A DNA stretch of 64,000 nt from Bradyrhizobium sp. 195 (lineage in GTDB: Bacteria > Pseudomonadota > Alphaproteobacteria > Rhizobiales > Xanthobacteraceae). A program made the translations under genes and the position numbers. Below the pieces are notes generated by a model. That model was given only the letters and a program-made list of their open reading frames with translations, did not search any database and was not told the origin of the DNA. Positions 1 to 10,657 of the stretch are shown here, in pieces (the first letter of the stretch is position 1; each line of letters starts with the position of its first letter). The stretch is taken from positions 7,546,501 through 7,610,500 of the forward strand of contig NZ_CP082161.1 in the NCBI RefSeq assembly GCF_023101665.1, read 5' to 3'.

Positions 1-515
1 TTGTCGCGATTCTCTGCCGGCGTCAGCCAGCCGGACGGCTCGGGAAAGCGCAGATAACCGGTGAGCATGACCGGCTGCCCAGTGACAAGCTTCTTCACCG
101 CGCGGTCCTCGACGCTGCGGTCCTGCATCGTGTTCTCGACGAAGCCCGCATCGATCACGACCGTCTCGCCGCTGGGAAGCCGCGCCGGCAGGAACGCCCA
201 GGTGCCCGGGCCGGAGGCGTCCCTGCGCACCGCCGAGCCGGAGGAATAGACCATCGCATCGGGCAGCGCTGCGTAAGCCGCGGTGAAGCTGACTCGGCGG
301 AATTCATCGCGCGCGGGATTGAGTGCAGCCCATTGCGCCGGCGGCGGCAGCGCGACGGGCGCCTCCGCCAGACGCTCGGTGAGCGCCGCGACCAGCTCGT
401 GCTTGGCGATCCGGCGCTGCAATTGCCAGACGCCGAGAGCGACGAAGACGGCTGTCAGGAACAGCGTGAACAGCGCGAAGCCGGCCACGCGGGGCGTGCG
501 CGCAGTCTCGTTCAT
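1..515 (-). CDS. SURF1 family cytochrome oxidase assembly protein (partial, cut by window start)
   Basis: Encodes the N-terminal 171 or so residues of a SURF1/Shy1 protein, an inner-membrane factor that helps insert heme a into subunit I of aa3-type cytochrome c oxidase. The start is the ATG at 515-513, whose ATGA overlaps the stop of the upstream DUF983 gene by 4 bases, so the two are translationally coupled. A first membrane helix at about residues 10-28 runs straight into the family hallmark GVWQLQRR, followed by the periplasmic domain. The second helix, expected near the C-terminus, lies beyond the window. It is the last visible gene of the cox operon, which supports the call. The reading frame is open to position 1. 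Confidence 0.93.
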   Translation of the reverse strand, partial: MNETARTPRVAGFALFTLFLTAVFVALGVWQLQRRIAKHELVAALTERLAEAPVALPPPAQWAALNPARDEFRRVSFTAAYAALPDAMVYSSGSAVRRDASGPGTWAFLPARLPSGETVVIDAGFVENTMQDRSVEDRAVKKLVTGQPVMLTGYLRFPEPSGWLTPAENRD

Positions 516-913
516 TTCGCGCGGTCGACCAACCGGCCCGGTGTCGCCTTGTGGTGGAATTGCAGCGCGATCAACAGCGACTTCATCGCACGCAGCGGCA
601 AGAGCGTGGTGGCCAGGATCAGTGGCAACCACAGCGCCGCATGCAGCCAGTATGGCGGCTGGTACTTGACCTCGACGATGAGTGCGGCCGCAACAACGAT
701 CCCACCGGCCAGCATGATGATGAAGATCGCCGGACCGTCGCCGGTATCGATGAAGGCGAAGTCGAGACCGCAGCGGTCGCAGGCCGGCGCGAGCGTCAGG
801 AAGCCCGCATAGAGCTTGCCCTGGCCGCAGCGCGGGCATCTGCAGGCAAGCCCGCGCAGCGCGCTTTGCAGAACGGTGGTTTCGGGCTCGGGTTTGCCGG
901 CGGTGTCGTTCAT
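512..913 (-). CDS. DUF983 family membrane protein
   Basis: A 133-residue protein with an N-terminal zinc-ribbon-like cluster (CRCPRCGQGKLY, then CDRCGLDF about 20 residues later) and two predicted membrane helices in the second half (around IFIIMLAGGIVVAAALIVEV and AALWLPLILATTLLPL). This is the DUF983 architecture. The family is regularly found beside cox genes in alphaproteobacteria, but its biochemical role is not established; a part in oxidase assembly or metal handling is an inference from context. The ATG at 913 is chosen because the open frame further upstream runs through the terminator hairpin at 965-990. It overlaps surf1 by 4 bases. Confidence 0.85.
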   Translation of the reverse strand: MNDTAGKPEPETTVLQSALRGLACRCPRCGQGKLYAGFLTLAPACDRCGLDFAFIDTGDGPAIFIIMLAGGIVVAAALIVEVKYQPPYWLHAALWLPLILATTLLPLRAMKSLLIALQFHHKATPGRLVDRAK

Positions 914-954
914 GATGGCGGACTCTATCACAGTTTCGGCGAAGCCTCCGGCGG

Positions 955-990
955 CCCAAAAGCGAAAGGGCGGCCCTGCGGCCGCCCTTT
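955..990 (-). terminator. Rho-independent-type hairpin after coxC
   Basis: A perfect 11-bp stem (965-975 pairs with 980-990, loop 976-979) made of AAAGGGCGGCC and its complement. Read on the minus strand it is followed by a T-rich run (TTTCGCTTTT). It lies between the coxC stop and the DUF983 start, so it may partly separate DUF983-surf1 from the structural oxidase genes. Nearly the same hairpin occurs after pckA at 33685-33706. Confidence 0.7.
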
Positions 991-1009
991 CTGATCTCAT
1001 CGTCGCGGC

Positions 1010-1906
1010 TCAGTGCGCGCCGTGGGCCATGGTCTCGGCGCCGTGTCCCCAGACGTAGATGCAGAGGAACAGGAACAGCCAGACCACGTCGACGAAGTGC
1101 CAGTACCAGGCGGCGAACTCGAAGCCGAGATGCTGCGTCGGCGTGAAGTGGCCCGCATAGGCGCGGATCAGACACACCAGCAGGAAAATGGTGCCGACCA
1201 GCACGTGGAAGCCGTGGAAGCCGGTCGCCATGAAGAAGGTCGCGCCATAGACGTTGCCGCCGAACGAGAACGCCGCGTGGCTGTACTCATAGGCCTGCAC
1301 GCAGGTGAAGAGCGCGCCGAGCACGACGGTGAGGATCAGGCCATACTTCAGACCCTGGCGATCGTTCTCGAGCAGCGCGTGGTGCGCCCAGGTCACGGTG
1401 GTGCCCGAGGTCAGCAGGATCAGCGTATTCAGGAGCGGCAGGTGCCAGGGATCGAAAGTCTCGATGCCCTTCGGCGGCCAGGTGCCCGGCACGGCGCAGG
1501 CGCCGGCCTGAGTGCCGAGGCCGCAGCCGAACACGGCATCGCGGGTGGCGTGGACGGCGTCGGCCGGAAACAGCGCCGCGTTGAAATAGGCCCAGAACCA
1601 GGCGACGAAGAACATCACCTCGGAGGCGATGAACAGGATCATGCCGTAGCGGTGATGCAGCTGCACGACGCGGGTGTGGTCGCCCCTGTACTGGGCTTCC
1701 TTGATCACGTCGCCCCACCAGCTCGCCATGGTGTAGAGCACGCCCACGGTGCCGACGCCGAACACGATCGGCGCGGCCGAGAACATGTGGTGCATCCAGG
1801 CGATCGCGCCGACCGCCATGATGAAGGCCGAGAGCGAACCGACCGCCGGCCACGGAGAGGGATCGACCAGGTGATAGTCGTGATGCTTGGTGTGCGCCGT
1901 TGCCAT
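1010..1906 (-). CDS. coxC: Cytochrome c oxidase subunit III (aa3 type)
   Basis: Subunit III of the aa3-type heme-copper oxidase, a multi-helix inner-membrane subunit that stabilises the catalytic core and proton uptake. The 298-residue length is normal for bacterial CoxC. The N-terminus [16 protein letters not shown] and the C-terminal pattern [16 protein letters not shown] are strongly conserved signatures of the family, and about seven hydrophobic helices can be drawn. The loop after the third helix carries a short Cys-containing insert ([22 protein letters not shown]), a known variable region. It sits downstream of ctaG in the same operon, 79 bases after the ctaG stop, with a terminator hairpin just behind it. 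Confidence 0.97.
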   Translation of the reverse strand: MATAHTKHHDYHLVDPSPWPAVGSLSAFIMAVGAIAWMHHMFSAAPIVFGVGTVGVLYTMASWWGDVIKEAQYRGDHTRVVQLHHRYGMILFIASEVMFFVAWFWAYFNAALFPADAVHATRDAVFGCGLGTQAGACAVPGTWPPKGIETFDPWHLPLLNTLILLTSGTTVTWAHHALLENDRQGLKYGLILTVVLGALFTCVQAYEYSHAAFSFGGNVYGATFFMATGFHGFHVLVGTIFLLVCLIRAYAGHFTPTQHLGFEFAAWYWHFVDVVWLFLFLCIYVWGHGAETMAHGAH

Positions 1907-1985
1907 TTGCGGTCTCTCTCCTCAATCCCGTGCCTATGAGGCACTTATCCCCTCGTTTCCGACCTCCCGAGCGCGAGCCCGGCGA

Positions 1986-2636
1986 TCAGAGATTTCCCTT
2001 GCGTTTGTCGTCTTGGCCCGATGCCAGCGGTTTCACCACCGGATCCTTCACCGGATAGAAGGTGTAGGACAGCGTGATCGTGTTCAGCCCGTCGTTCTCG
2101 GGGTCGCTGGCGATCGAGGGATCGACGTAGAACACGACCGGCATCTCGCGCTTCTCGCCGGGCGCCATGGTCTGCTCGGTGAAGCAGAAGCAGTTGATCT
2201 TCTGGAAATAGGAGCCGACCGTCAGCGGCGCGACATTGTAGGCAGCCTGCCCGGCCGTGGTGCGCGCGGCCTGGTTGGTCACGGTGTAGAAGACAGTCGT
2301 GACCTGACCGATATTGACCTCGATCTCGTTCTGCTCCGGCTCGAATTTCCAGGGCAGGCCGGGCGCGACATTGGAATCGAAGCGCACCGAGATCTTCCGC
2401 GCGATCGGGCCGGTGGCCGGCGCGGAGGTCGCAACCTGGGTCGTGCCGTTGAAACCGGTGGCACGGCAGAACCAGTTGTAGAACGGCACCGCCGCGTAGG
2501 AGGCACCGACCATCAGCGCGACCACGCCGCCGCAGATCGAGGCGACCAGCGCATCGCGGCCAAGGCCCCTAAAAGGCGCACGCCCCTTGCTGGCCGTCCG
2601 GCCCTGATCCCGCGATATGGTCGGCTCGTGATCCAT
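1986..2636 (-). CDS. ctaG: Cytochrome c oxidase assembly protein CtaG (Cox11 family)
   Basis: A Cox11-type copper chaperone that delivers copper to the CuB site of oxidase subunit I. The 216-residue protein has one N-terminal membrane anchor (about residues 30-50, ending near [15 protein letters not shown]) and a periplasmic immunoglobulin-like domain with the copper-binding motif [10 protein letters not shown]. All these are family landmarks. It starts only 5 bases after the coxF stop, so coxF and ctaG are read from one transcript. The C-terminal tail ([11 protein letters not shown]) is polar and variable. Confidence 0.97.
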   Translation of the reverse strand: MDHEPTISRDQGRTASKGRAPFRGLGRDALVASICGGVVALMVGASYAAVPFYNWFCRATGFNGTTQVATSAPATGPIARKISVRFDSNVAPGLPWKFEPEQNEIEVNIGQVTTVFYTVTNQAARTTAGQAAYNVAPLTVGSYFQKINCFCFTEQTMAPGEKREMPVVFYVDPSIASDPENDGLNTITLSYTFYPVKDPVVKPLASGQDDKRKGNL

Positions 2637-2641
2637 GTTTC

Positions 2642-2818
2642 CTACATCGGCCGCACGAGAACTGCCGGTCCCTTGACCATGGTCACGGCGAAGAACAGCA
2701 CCACGAGCACGCCGAGCGCCAAAGCGATGGCAATGGAGCGCTGACGACGGCTCTTCTTCTGTGCCTCGGTGAGGACGATTCCGTCTGTCTCAGGTTTGTC
2801 GGCCATCGCTGTGATCAT
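2642..2818 (-). CDS. coxF: Small CoxF-like membrane protein
   Basis: A 58-residue protein with a charged N-terminus and one membrane helix ([19 protein letters not shown]), ending in GPAVLVRPM. Small single-span proteins of this kind lie between ctaB and ctaG in rhizobial aa3-oxidase operons and are usually named CoxF; their role is not well defined. The ATG at 2818 overlaps the ctaB stop by 4 bases (ATGA). A second in-frame ATG at 2806 (MADKPETD) is an alternative start. No catalytic motif can be seen. Confidence 0.8.
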   Translation of the reverse strand: MITAMADKPETDGIVLTEAQKKSRRQRSIAIALALGVLVVLFFAVTMVKGPAVLVRPM

Positions 2819-3768
2819 GCGCCCCCAACCATCGGAGCCAGTGCCCGGAACACGACCTCGGCCAGCAGGGTCGCGAACAGCGCGAACAGATAGAGGATCG
2901 AGAAGGCAAACAGCTTGCGGGTCGCGCGCAGCGATTGGCTGCGCTCGCGGCGCACATAGACGTTGATCGCGAGCGCCAGCATGCCGGTCCCCAGGATCAG
3001 CGAGACGATGCCGTAGACGGCGTCGAAATAACCGAGCGCCCAGGGCGCGGCGGCGACCGCGATCAGCACGATGGTGTAGAGCAGGATCTGCAGGCGCGTC
3101 GCATCGGGACCGGCGACGTTGGGCAGCATCGGAATGCCCGCGCGCGCATAGTCGTCGGAGCGGAACAGCGCCAGCGCCCAGAAGTGCGGCGGCGTCCAGA
3201 AAAAGATGATGGCGAACAGCAGCAGCGGCTCGACGTCGACGGTGCCCGTCACGGCGGCCCAGGCCACCACCGGCGGCAGCGCACCGGCGGCGCCGCCGAT
3301 CACGATGTTCTGCGCGGTCCAGCGCTTCAGGCACATCGTGTAGATCACGACGTAGAAGAAGATGGTGAAGGCGAGCAGCGCGCCCGCGACCCAGTTGACG
3401 AGGATGCCGAGCGTCATCACCGAGAAGAAGGACAGCGTCATGCCGAACGCCATCGCTTCGGGCCGGGTGATGCGGCCGCGCGGGATCGGCCGGTTCTGCG
3501 TGCGCGACATCTTGGCGTCGATGTCGCCTTCGAGCGCCATGTTGAGCGCACCGGAGGCGCCGGCGCCGACGGCAATGCAGAGCAGCGAGGTGAACGCGAG
3601 CACGGGATGGAAGTGTCCCGGCGCCATCGCCATCCCGACCAGCGCGGTGAAAATCACCAGCGACATCACCCGCGGCTTCAGAAGCGCGATGTAGTCGCCG
3701 ACCTCCGCCTCGGAGATGCGGGGATTGATGTCGAGGGCGTTGTGGTCGAGGACGGACACTAAATTCAA
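2815..3768 (-). CDS. ctaB: Protoheme IX farnesyltransferase (heme O synthase)
   Basis: An inner-membrane UbiA-superfamily prenyltransferase that attaches a farnesyl chain to heme B to give heme O, the precursor of the heme A used by the aa3 oxidase. The 317 residues show the two Asp-rich regions expected: the N-terminal [21 protein letters not shown] (allylic diphosphate and Mg binding) and a second [16 protein letters not shown] region. Eight or nine hydrophobic helices are visible. It lies 52 bases after coxA and overlaps coxF by 4 bases, as usual for ctaB in the cox operon. Confidence 0.97.
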   Translation of the reverse strand: MNLVSVLDHNALDINPRISEAEVGDYIALLKPRVMSLVIFTALVGMAMAPGHFHPVLAFTSLLCIAVGAGASGALNMALEGDIDAKMSRTQNRPIPRGRITRPEAMAFGMTLSFFSVMTLGILVNWVAGALLAFTIFFYVVIYTMCLKRWTAQNIVIGGAAGALPPVVAWAAVTGTVDVEPLLLFAIIFFWTPPHFWALALFRSDDYARAGIPMLPNVAGPDATRLQILLYTIVLIAVAAAPWALGYFDAVYGIVSLILGTGMLALAINVYVRRERSQSLRATRKLFAFSILYLFALFATLLAEVVFRALAPMVGGA

Positions 3769-3820
3769 CTCGCTTCGTTACAGAGCCGCGGCGCCCGTCA
3801 TGGGCGCCGCGGGAGATTGC

Positions 3821-5488
<1,668 letters not shown>

Positions 5489-5526
5489 TTATGTCGCTTT
5501 CAGTCCCTCAAGCCGTTCCCCGACGC

Positions 5527-6366
5527 TTACTGCGTCGGGCCGGCCGCGGAGGCGTAGGTGCTGGTGCCGCCGCTCGCATATTTCTTCTTCGCCGTCTCGA
5601 CCCAGGAGGCGAACTCCTGGTCCTCCACGACGCGAATCGCGATCGGCATGAAGGCGTGGTCCTTGCCGCAGAGCTCCGAGCACTGGCCGTAGAACATGCC
5701 GGTCTTGGTGGCCTTGAACCACGTCTCGTTCAGCCGCCCCGGAATGGCGTCGATCTTGACGCCGAAAGCCGGCAGCGCGAAGGCGTGGATGACGTCGGCG
5801 CCGGTGACCTGGACACGAATCACCTTGTTGACCGGCACCACCATCTCGTTGTCGACGCCGAGCAGCCGGGGCTGCTTGTCCTGTGCCATCAGCGAGTCGA
5901 ACTCGAACTTGCCGTTATCGGGATAGGCATAGGACCAGTACCACTGCTTGCCGGTCGCCTTGATGGTGATATCCGCCTTCGGCACGTCGAGCTCGAGGAA
6001 CAGAAGTCGGAACGACGGCACCGAGATGCCGACCAGGATCAGCACCGGAACCAGCGTCCAGGCCACTTCGATCAGCGTGTTGTGGGTGGTGCGCGACGGC
6101 ACCGGATTGGCCCGCGCGTTGAACTTGACGACCACGACCACGAGCAGCGCCAGAACGAACAGCGTGATCAGCGTGATCAGCACAAACAGGAAGTTGTGGA
6201 ACCAAATGATGTTGTCCATCACCGGGGACGCGGATTGCTGGAGCGTCCACTCCCACGGCGCCGGTTGCCCGAGCTCGGCGAATGCCGCACCGCCCGTAGC
6301 CAGCGTCAGACCCGCCACGGCCAATCCCAGCAACTGCCGGCCCATCCGGCCCATCGACATCCTCAT
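5527..6366 (-). CDS. coxB: Cytochrome c oxidase subunit II (aa3 type)
   Basis: The periplasmic electron-entry subunit, which takes electrons from cytochrome c at the dinuclear CuA centre. The 279 residues show an N-terminal signal-like helix, two membrane helices (around FHNFLFVLITLITLFVLALL and a second at LVPVLILVGISVPSFRLLF), and the cupredoxin domain with the full CuA motif CSELCGKDHAFMP plus the upstream His in ADVIHAFALP. It is the first gene of the cox operon. No fused cytochrome c domain is present. The C-terminal tail is rich in Ser, Thr and Ala. Confidence 0.98.
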   Translation of the reverse strand: MRMSMGRMGRQLLGLAVAGLTLATGGAAFAELGQPAPWEWTLQQSASPVMDNIIWFHNFLFVLITLITLFVLALLVVVVVKFNARANPVPSRTTHNTLIEVAWTLVPVLILVGISVPSFRLLFLELDVPKADITIKATGKQWYWSYAYPDNGKFEFDSLMAQDKQPRLLGVDNEMVVPVNKVIRVQVTGADVIHAFALPAFGVKIDAIPGRLNETWFKATKTGMFYGQCSELCGKDHAFMPIAIRVVEDQEFASWVETAKKKYASGGTSTYASAAGPTQ

Positions 6367-6827
6367 GCCGTTCGCGCTCCCCTTACGAAGTCACCCCAAG
6401 TGCGCCGCCCTATGTCCGGGAAACGCTTATTCGATCCGCCCGCCTGACAAACCGCCGCGCAAGAATACCTCTAAGAGGAATTGGGGCCAGATCGCTAGAA
6501 CGCCGAAATCAAGCCTCTCAAACCATAATTCTTGATCTATCGCAATGCAGTCTTGAGCCTGATCTGCCAGCGATCACCCGCAGGATATTTCCTAGTAAGA
6601 TCAGACAAAAATACCGTTTCCCGGGACGCTGCCGCTTGACAGCGGAATTGCCCGCGGTAGGCACTGGCAGATGGCCGCGCAGGAACCTGATTCGTGCGGG
6701 CGGCGGCGGCGCGGGGCGGCGTGGAATTTGCTTGGGAATCGCCTTCAAGACGCCGTCATTCCCGTATCAGTCCGCCAGATTAGGCCGCCAAGCGCGAGCG
6801 ACCCAGGCGAGCAGAGGGACCGACCCG
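6367..6827 (+). promoter_or_regulatory. Intergenic control region between coxB and the IalB-like gene, with a FixK/FNR-like box
   Basis: A 461-base non-coding gap between divergently read genes, so both promoters should be here. At 6532-6545 is TTGATCTATCGCAA, which fits the loose Bradyrhizobium FixK2 pattern TTG(A/C)-N6-(T/G)CAA. It lies about 166 bases before the coxB start. The pattern is short and one or a few chance matches are expected in 64 kb, so this is only a candidate. No clear sigma-70 boxes were identified. Confidence 0.35.
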
Positions 6828-7373
6828 ATGGGGCTTTCGAAATCGATGGCAAGGCCGGCGACAAGGCAGCTTGACCGCCTCCCCGCGCTGGCCAGCCTGC
6901 TGGCTGCGCTCGTCCTTCTGGCGCTTCATGGCCTCGCCCATGCGCAGGGCGCGGTCCGCTCCGTCCATGGCGACTGGCAGATCCGCTGCGACACCCCGCC
7001 AGGCGCCCAGAGCGAGCAATGCGCCCTGATCCAGAGCGTGGTGGCGGAAGACCGCTCCAATGCCGGCCTGACCGTGATCGTGCTCAAGACCGCCGACCAG
7101 AAGAGCCGCCTGATGCGCGTGGTCGCGCCCCTGGGGGTCCTCTTGCCCTCCGGCCTCGGCCTCAAGCTCGACAACCAGGACGTCGGCCGCGCCGGTTTTG
7201 TCAGATGCCTGCCCAATGGCTGCGTGGCGGAGGTGGTGATGGACGACAAGCTGCTCGGCCAGCTCCGCGCCGCCAAGACCGCCACCTTCATCATCTTCGA
7301 GACCCCGGAAGAAGGCATCGGCTTCCCGCTCAGCCTGAACGGGCTCGGCGAGGGCTATGACAAGCTGCCGTAG
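6828..7373 (+). CDS. Secreted IalB-family (invasion-associated locus B) protein
   Basis: A 181-residue exported protein of the IalB family. The signal peptide ends at about residue 40 (LLAALVLLALHGLAHAQG). The mature part starts with the family pattern HGDWQIRCDTPPGA and contains paired cysteines (RCDT, EQCALIQ, FVRCLPNGCVAEV). The ATG at 6828 is preceded by a purine-rich GAGGGAC stretch. IalB was first described in Bartonella invasion, but members are widespread in non-pathogenic rhizobia and the molecular function is unknown. It is divergent from coxB and appears to be a single-gene unit. Confidence 0.87.
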   Translation: MGLSKSMARPATRQLDRLPALASLLAALVLLALHGLAHAQGAVRSVHGDWQIRCDTPPGAQSEQCALIQSVVAEDRSNAGLTVIVLKTADQKSRLMRVVAPLGVLLPSGLGLKLDNQDVGRAGFVRCLPNGCVAEVVMDDKLLGQLRAAKTATFIIFETPEEGIGFPLSLNGLGEGYDKLP

Positions 7374-7402
7374 GGGTGGCGTCCGATCGTTCGTTCTCAA
7401 TC

Positions 7403-7495
7403 CCGTCATCCCCGCGCAATGGCGACGCCATTGTCGCTGGAGGCGACAGTTCGGCAGCACAGTCGCGCTGCCGTGCGAGCCTCGAAGGATGACGG
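7403..7495. repeat. Palindromic intergenic element (CCGTCATCC...GGATGACGG family)
   Basis: An element whose outer ends, CCGTCATCC and GGATGACGG, are inverted copies, with an internal hairpin CAATGGCG-ACGCCATTG. It fills most of the gap between the IalB-like gene and tldD. It belongs to the same broad class as the elements at 26727, 33577 and 56331, whose ends also read GTCAT and ATGAC. Confidence 0.65.
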
Positions 7496-7634
7496 TGATG
7501 GATTGACGCTTGCGGCACGTTTCGACAAGCGTCCCTGCCGCACCTATCGTTTCCGTAATGTGACGGCCCGCCCCCTCGCGGAACCGGCGGGAAACCATTA
7601 TCTTGCCCCACATCTTCCGCTAATGGACGGACGC

Positions 7635-9062
7635 ATGACCAACCCTGCCACGACCTCCCTGCTCGACCGCGCCAATCTCGATCGCGACCAGATTCGCAAC
7701 GAGGTCGCGCGCGGGCTCGCCGGCGCCGACGACGGTGAGCTGTTCCTGGAATACAGCCAGACCGAAGCGCTGATGTTCGACAATGGGCGTCTGAAGCAGG
7801 CGACCTACGACACCTCGCAAGGCTTTGGCCTGCGCGCGGTCAAGGACGACGCGGTCGGCTACGCGCATTCCTCCGACGTGTCGCTCCCCGCGCTGATTCG
7901 CGCTGCGGACGCGGTCGCGGCCGTGCGCGGCGGCTATTCCGGCAGCTTTGCGGCCCCGCCAGCGCACACCAACGTGCGGCTTTATAGCGATGACAACCCG
8001 CTGGACGCGCCGGGCTTCGAGACAAAAGTCAAACTGCTCGCCGAGATCGACGCTTACCTGCGCGACAAGGATCCGCGGGTACGGCAGGTCAGCGTCAGCC
8101 TCGGCGCGACCTGGCAGGTGGTCGAAATCCTGCGGCCTGACGGCGAGAGCTATCGCGACATCCGCCCGCTCGTGCGCGTCAACGTCTCCGTCGTCGCCGG
8201 CCAGGGCGATCGCCAGGAGAGCGGCAGCAAGGGTTATGGCGGCCGGGCCGGCTATGCCGAATTCATCGAGAGCAAGAACTGGCGCGACGCCGCCGACGGC
8301 GCGCTGCGCGAGGCACTGGTCAATCTGGAATCGATTCCGGCGCCGGCCGGCGAGATGGATGTCGTGCTTGGCGCCGGCTGGCCCGGCGTGATGCTGCATG
8401 AAGCGGTCGGCCATGGCCTCGAGGGCGACTTCAACCGCAAGAAGACGTCTGCATTTGCCGGCCTGATGGGCCAGCAGGTCGCGGCCAAGGGCGTCACCGT
8501 GGTCGACGACGGCACCATGGCCTCGCGCCGCGGCTCGCTGTCGATCGACGACGAGGGCACGCCGACCAATCGCACCGTGCTGATCGAGGACGGCGTCCTG
8601 GTCGGCTACATGCAGGACCGTCAGAACGCGCGCCTGATGAACATGAAGCCGACCGGCAACGGCCGCCGTCAGGGCTATGCCCATGTGCCGATGCCGCGCA
8701 TGACCAACACCTACATGCTCGCGGGCGACCGCGATCCGGCCGAGATCCTCGCCTCGGTGAAGAATGGCGTCTTCGCCGCGAATTTCGGCGGCGGCCAGGT
8801 CGACATCACCTCGGGCAAATACGTGTTCCAGTGCACCGAGGCCTACAAGATCGAGAACGGCAAGCTGGGCGCGCCGCTGAAGGGCGCCATGCTGATCGGC
8901 AACGGGCCGACCGACCTGCATCGCATCCGCATGATCGGCAACGACCTTGCGCTCGATACCGGCATCGGCACCTGCGGCAAGAACGGCCAGGGCGTGCCTG
9001 TCGGCGTCGGCCAGCCCTCGCTGCTGATGGAACGCATCACGGTGGGTGGAACGGGCGCATGA
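7635..9062 (+). CDS. tldD: TldD family metalloprotease
   Basis: TldD forms a heterodimeric zinc metalloprotease with PmbA/TldE. In enterobacteria it is needed for microcin B17 maturation and CcdA turnover; it generally degrades small unfolded peptides. The 475 residues fit the family, and the zinc motif HEAVGHGLEGD is present (His255, Glu256, His260), with the conserved C-terminal glycine-rich region GIGTCGKNGQGVPVGVGQPSLL. The ATG at 7635 is chosen for the GGACGG just upstream; an in-frame ATG at 7623 is possible. No pmbA gene lies nearby. The stop overlaps the lepB start (ATGA), so the two are co-transcribed. Confidence 0.95.
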   Translation: MTNPATTSLLDRANLDRDQIRNEVARGLAGADDGELFLEYSQTEALMFDNGRLKQATYDTSQGFGLRAVKDDAVGYAHSSDVSLPALIRAADAVAAVRGGYSGSFAAPPAHTNVRLYSDDNPLDAPGFETKVKLLAEIDAYLRDKDPRVRQVSVSLGATWQVVEILRPDGESYRDIRPLVRVNVSVVAGQGDRQESGSKGYGGRAGYAEFIESKNWRDAADGALREALVNLESIPAPAGEMDVVLGAGWPGVMLHEAVGHGLEGDFNRKKTSAFAGLMGQQVAAKGVTVVDDGTMASRRGSLSIDDEGTPTNRTVLIEDGVLVGYMQDRQNARLMNMKPTGNGRRQGYAHVPMPRMTNTYMLAGDRDPAEILASVKNGVFAANFGGGQVDITSGKYVFQCTEAYKIENGKLGAPLKGAMLIGNGPTDLHRIRMIGNDLALDTGIGTCGKNGQGVPVGVGQPSLLMERITVGGTGA

Positions 9063-9838
9063 GCGTGGAAGAAAAGGTCACTGTCACCCCCAAGCGGAAA
9101 AGCAGCGGCTGGGGCGGGCAGCTCGTTCAGCTCGCCGGCATCGTCGCCGCCGTCTTCATCGCCAAGGGCGCGCTCGCCGAGCCGTTCTACGTGCCGTCGG
9201 GCTCGATGGAGCCCACGCTGCTGATCGGCGATGCGCTGCTCGCCTCGAAATTTCCCTATGGCTACGGCACCTCGTCGCTGCCGATTCAGATCAGCCTGCC
9301 CGAGAGCGGCCGCGTATTCGCGGAGACGCCGAAGCAGGGCGACGTCGTGGTGTTTCGCTGGCCCGGCGATCGTTCGCAAGCCTGGGTCAAGCGCGTCGTA
9401 GGTCTGCCCGGCGATCGCATCCAGATGCGGCAGGGCCAGCTCTTCATCAACGACCGGCCTGCCGAGCTCAAGCCGGACGGCGTCGGTGCGGCTGAGGACG
9501 ACAATGGCGGCAGCGAGCCCGCCTACCGTTATGTCGAGAAGCTGCCGAACGGCGTCTCGCATTTGATCTTCAAGATGCGCGACAACGGGCCGCTCGACAA
9601 TACACAGGAGGTGACGGTGCCGGCGGGCCATCTCTTCGTGCTCGGCGACAACCGCGACAATTCCTCCGACAGCCGCGTGCCGCTGCGGTCCGGCGGCGTC
9701 GGCCTGTTGCCGATCGACAATCTGATCGGCCGTGCGGATGCGGTGCTCGGCTCCTGGGATCTCGGCATGCGCGGCCAGCCGGTGTGGACCTGGCTGTCCG
9801 GATTCAGGCTGGCACGGTTCTTCACCGCGGTGCATTAA
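9059..9838 (+). CDS. lepB: Signal peptidase I
   Basis: A membrane-bound serine endopeptidase that removes signal peptides from exported proteins. The 259-residue protein has one membrane anchor (about residues 21-40), then the active-site block PSGSMEPTLLIGD with catalytic Ser49, the general-base Lys111 in WVKRVVGLPGDR, and the late box LGDNRDNSSDSR. All catalytic boxes are complete. The ATG overlaps the tldD stop by 4 bases. Many alphaproteobacteria have another lepB beside rnc and era, so this may be a paralogue; that cannot be tested within the window. Confidence 0.96.
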   Translation: MSVEEKVTVTPKRKSSGWGGQLVQLAGIVAAVFIAKGALAEPFYVPSGSMEPTLLIGDALLASKFPYGYGTSSLPIQISLPESGRVFAETPKQGDVVVFRWPGDRSQAWVKRVVGLPGDRIQMRQGQLFINDRPAELKPDGVGAAEDDNGGSEPAYRYVEKLPNGVSHLIFKMRDNGPLDNTQEVTVPAGHLFVLGDNRDNSSDSRVPLRSGGVGLLPIDNLIGRADAVLGSWDLGMRGQPVWTWLSGFRLARFFTAVH

Positions 9839-9857
9839 GTCACCTCACTGCACGACG

Positions 9858-10424
9858 ATGAACCGTGACGAATTCCTCGCGCTCGCGCTGAGAAATCCCG
9901 TCAACGTCGCGATCGTCGATGAACTGCATCGCCTCGGGCTGCCGGATGCATGGCTGGTTTCCGGATGCCTGGTGCAGACCGTGTGGAACGTGCTCACGCG
10001 CCGCGCGATCGATCACGGCATCGCCGATTACGACGTGTTCTATTTCGATCCCGACATCTCGTGGGAGGCAGAGGATGCGGTGATCCGCAGGCTGCATGCG
10101 CGGCTCGCGCATCTCGGCGTCAAGGTCGAGATCCGCAACCAGGCCCGCGTGCATCTATGGTATCCCGCCAAGCACGGCCTGCCCTATCCGCCGCTGAGAA
10201 GCTCGCGCGAAGGCATCGATCGCTTTCTGACGCAGAACACGCAGGTCGGCGTCCGGCGCACGCACGATGGCTACGAAGTCTATGCGCCGCACGGCTTTGA
10301 CGATGTCGCAGGGCTGATCGCGCGGCCGAATCCAAGCCCGAATTTTTCCGCGGCGAGTTACGCGATAAAAACCGCGCGCTGGAAAGCGCTGTGGCCGGAG
10401 CTCACCGTGATCGCCACAGAGTGA
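9858..10424 (+). CDS. Nucleotidyltransferase family protein (DUF925 / NTP_transf_6 type)
   Basis: A 188-residue protein with the fold-defining pattern WLVSGCLVQTVWN followed by DYDVFYFDPDISWEAED, where the Asp residues would bind metal, and a downstream EIRNQARVHLWY strand. This matches the PF06042-type nucleotidyltransferase family, which is widespread but lacks a defined substrate. The start at 9858 is 17 bases after the lepB stop on the same strand. The last eight codons lie inside a 124-base tandem duplication that continues past the stop, so the gene's 3' end has been copied. Confidence 0.85.
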   Translation: MNRDEFLALALRNPVNVAIVDELHRLGLPDAWLVSGCLVQTVWNVLTRRAIDHGIADYDVFYFDPDISWEAEDAVIRRLHARLAHLGVKVEIRNQARVHLWYPAKHGLPYPPLRSSREGIDRFLTQNTQVGVRRTHDGYEVYAPHGFDDVAGLIARPNPSPNFSAASYAIKTARWKALWPELTVIATE

Positions 10425-10635
10425 GATCTCGTAGTGTGGGCAAAGCGTAGCGTGCCCACGCGTCTGTCGCCATATCGCAAGGATCGTGGGCACGGCGCTT
10501 CGCGCCTTTGCCCACCCTACGGCACTCACGGTGATCGCCACGGAGTGAGACCTCGTAGGGTGGGCAAAGCGTAGCGTGCCCACGCGTCTGTCGCCATATC
10601 GCAAAGATCGTGGGCACGGCGCTTTGCGCCTTTGC
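10401..10635 (+). repeat. Tandem 124-base duplication containing a palindromic element
   Basis: Two head-to-tail copies with period 124. Copy 1 starts at 10401, inside the last codons of the nucleotidyltransferase gene (CTCACCGTGATCGCCAC). Copy 2 starts at 10525 (CTCACGGTGATCGCCAC) and fades near 10635. Each copy carries the palindromic module GTAGGGTGGGCAAAGCG ... GTGCCCACG also present at 43392-43484. The copies differ at only a few positions, so the event looks recent. The remaining bases up to 10657 hold nothing recognised. Confidence 0.85.
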
Positions 10636-10657
10636 GTTCGGGGCACGAGACCGAACG

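Noticed and set aside
10401..10635. Possible CRISPR array
   Set aside because: Only two head-to-tail copies of 124 bases, no spacers; it is a tandem duplication.
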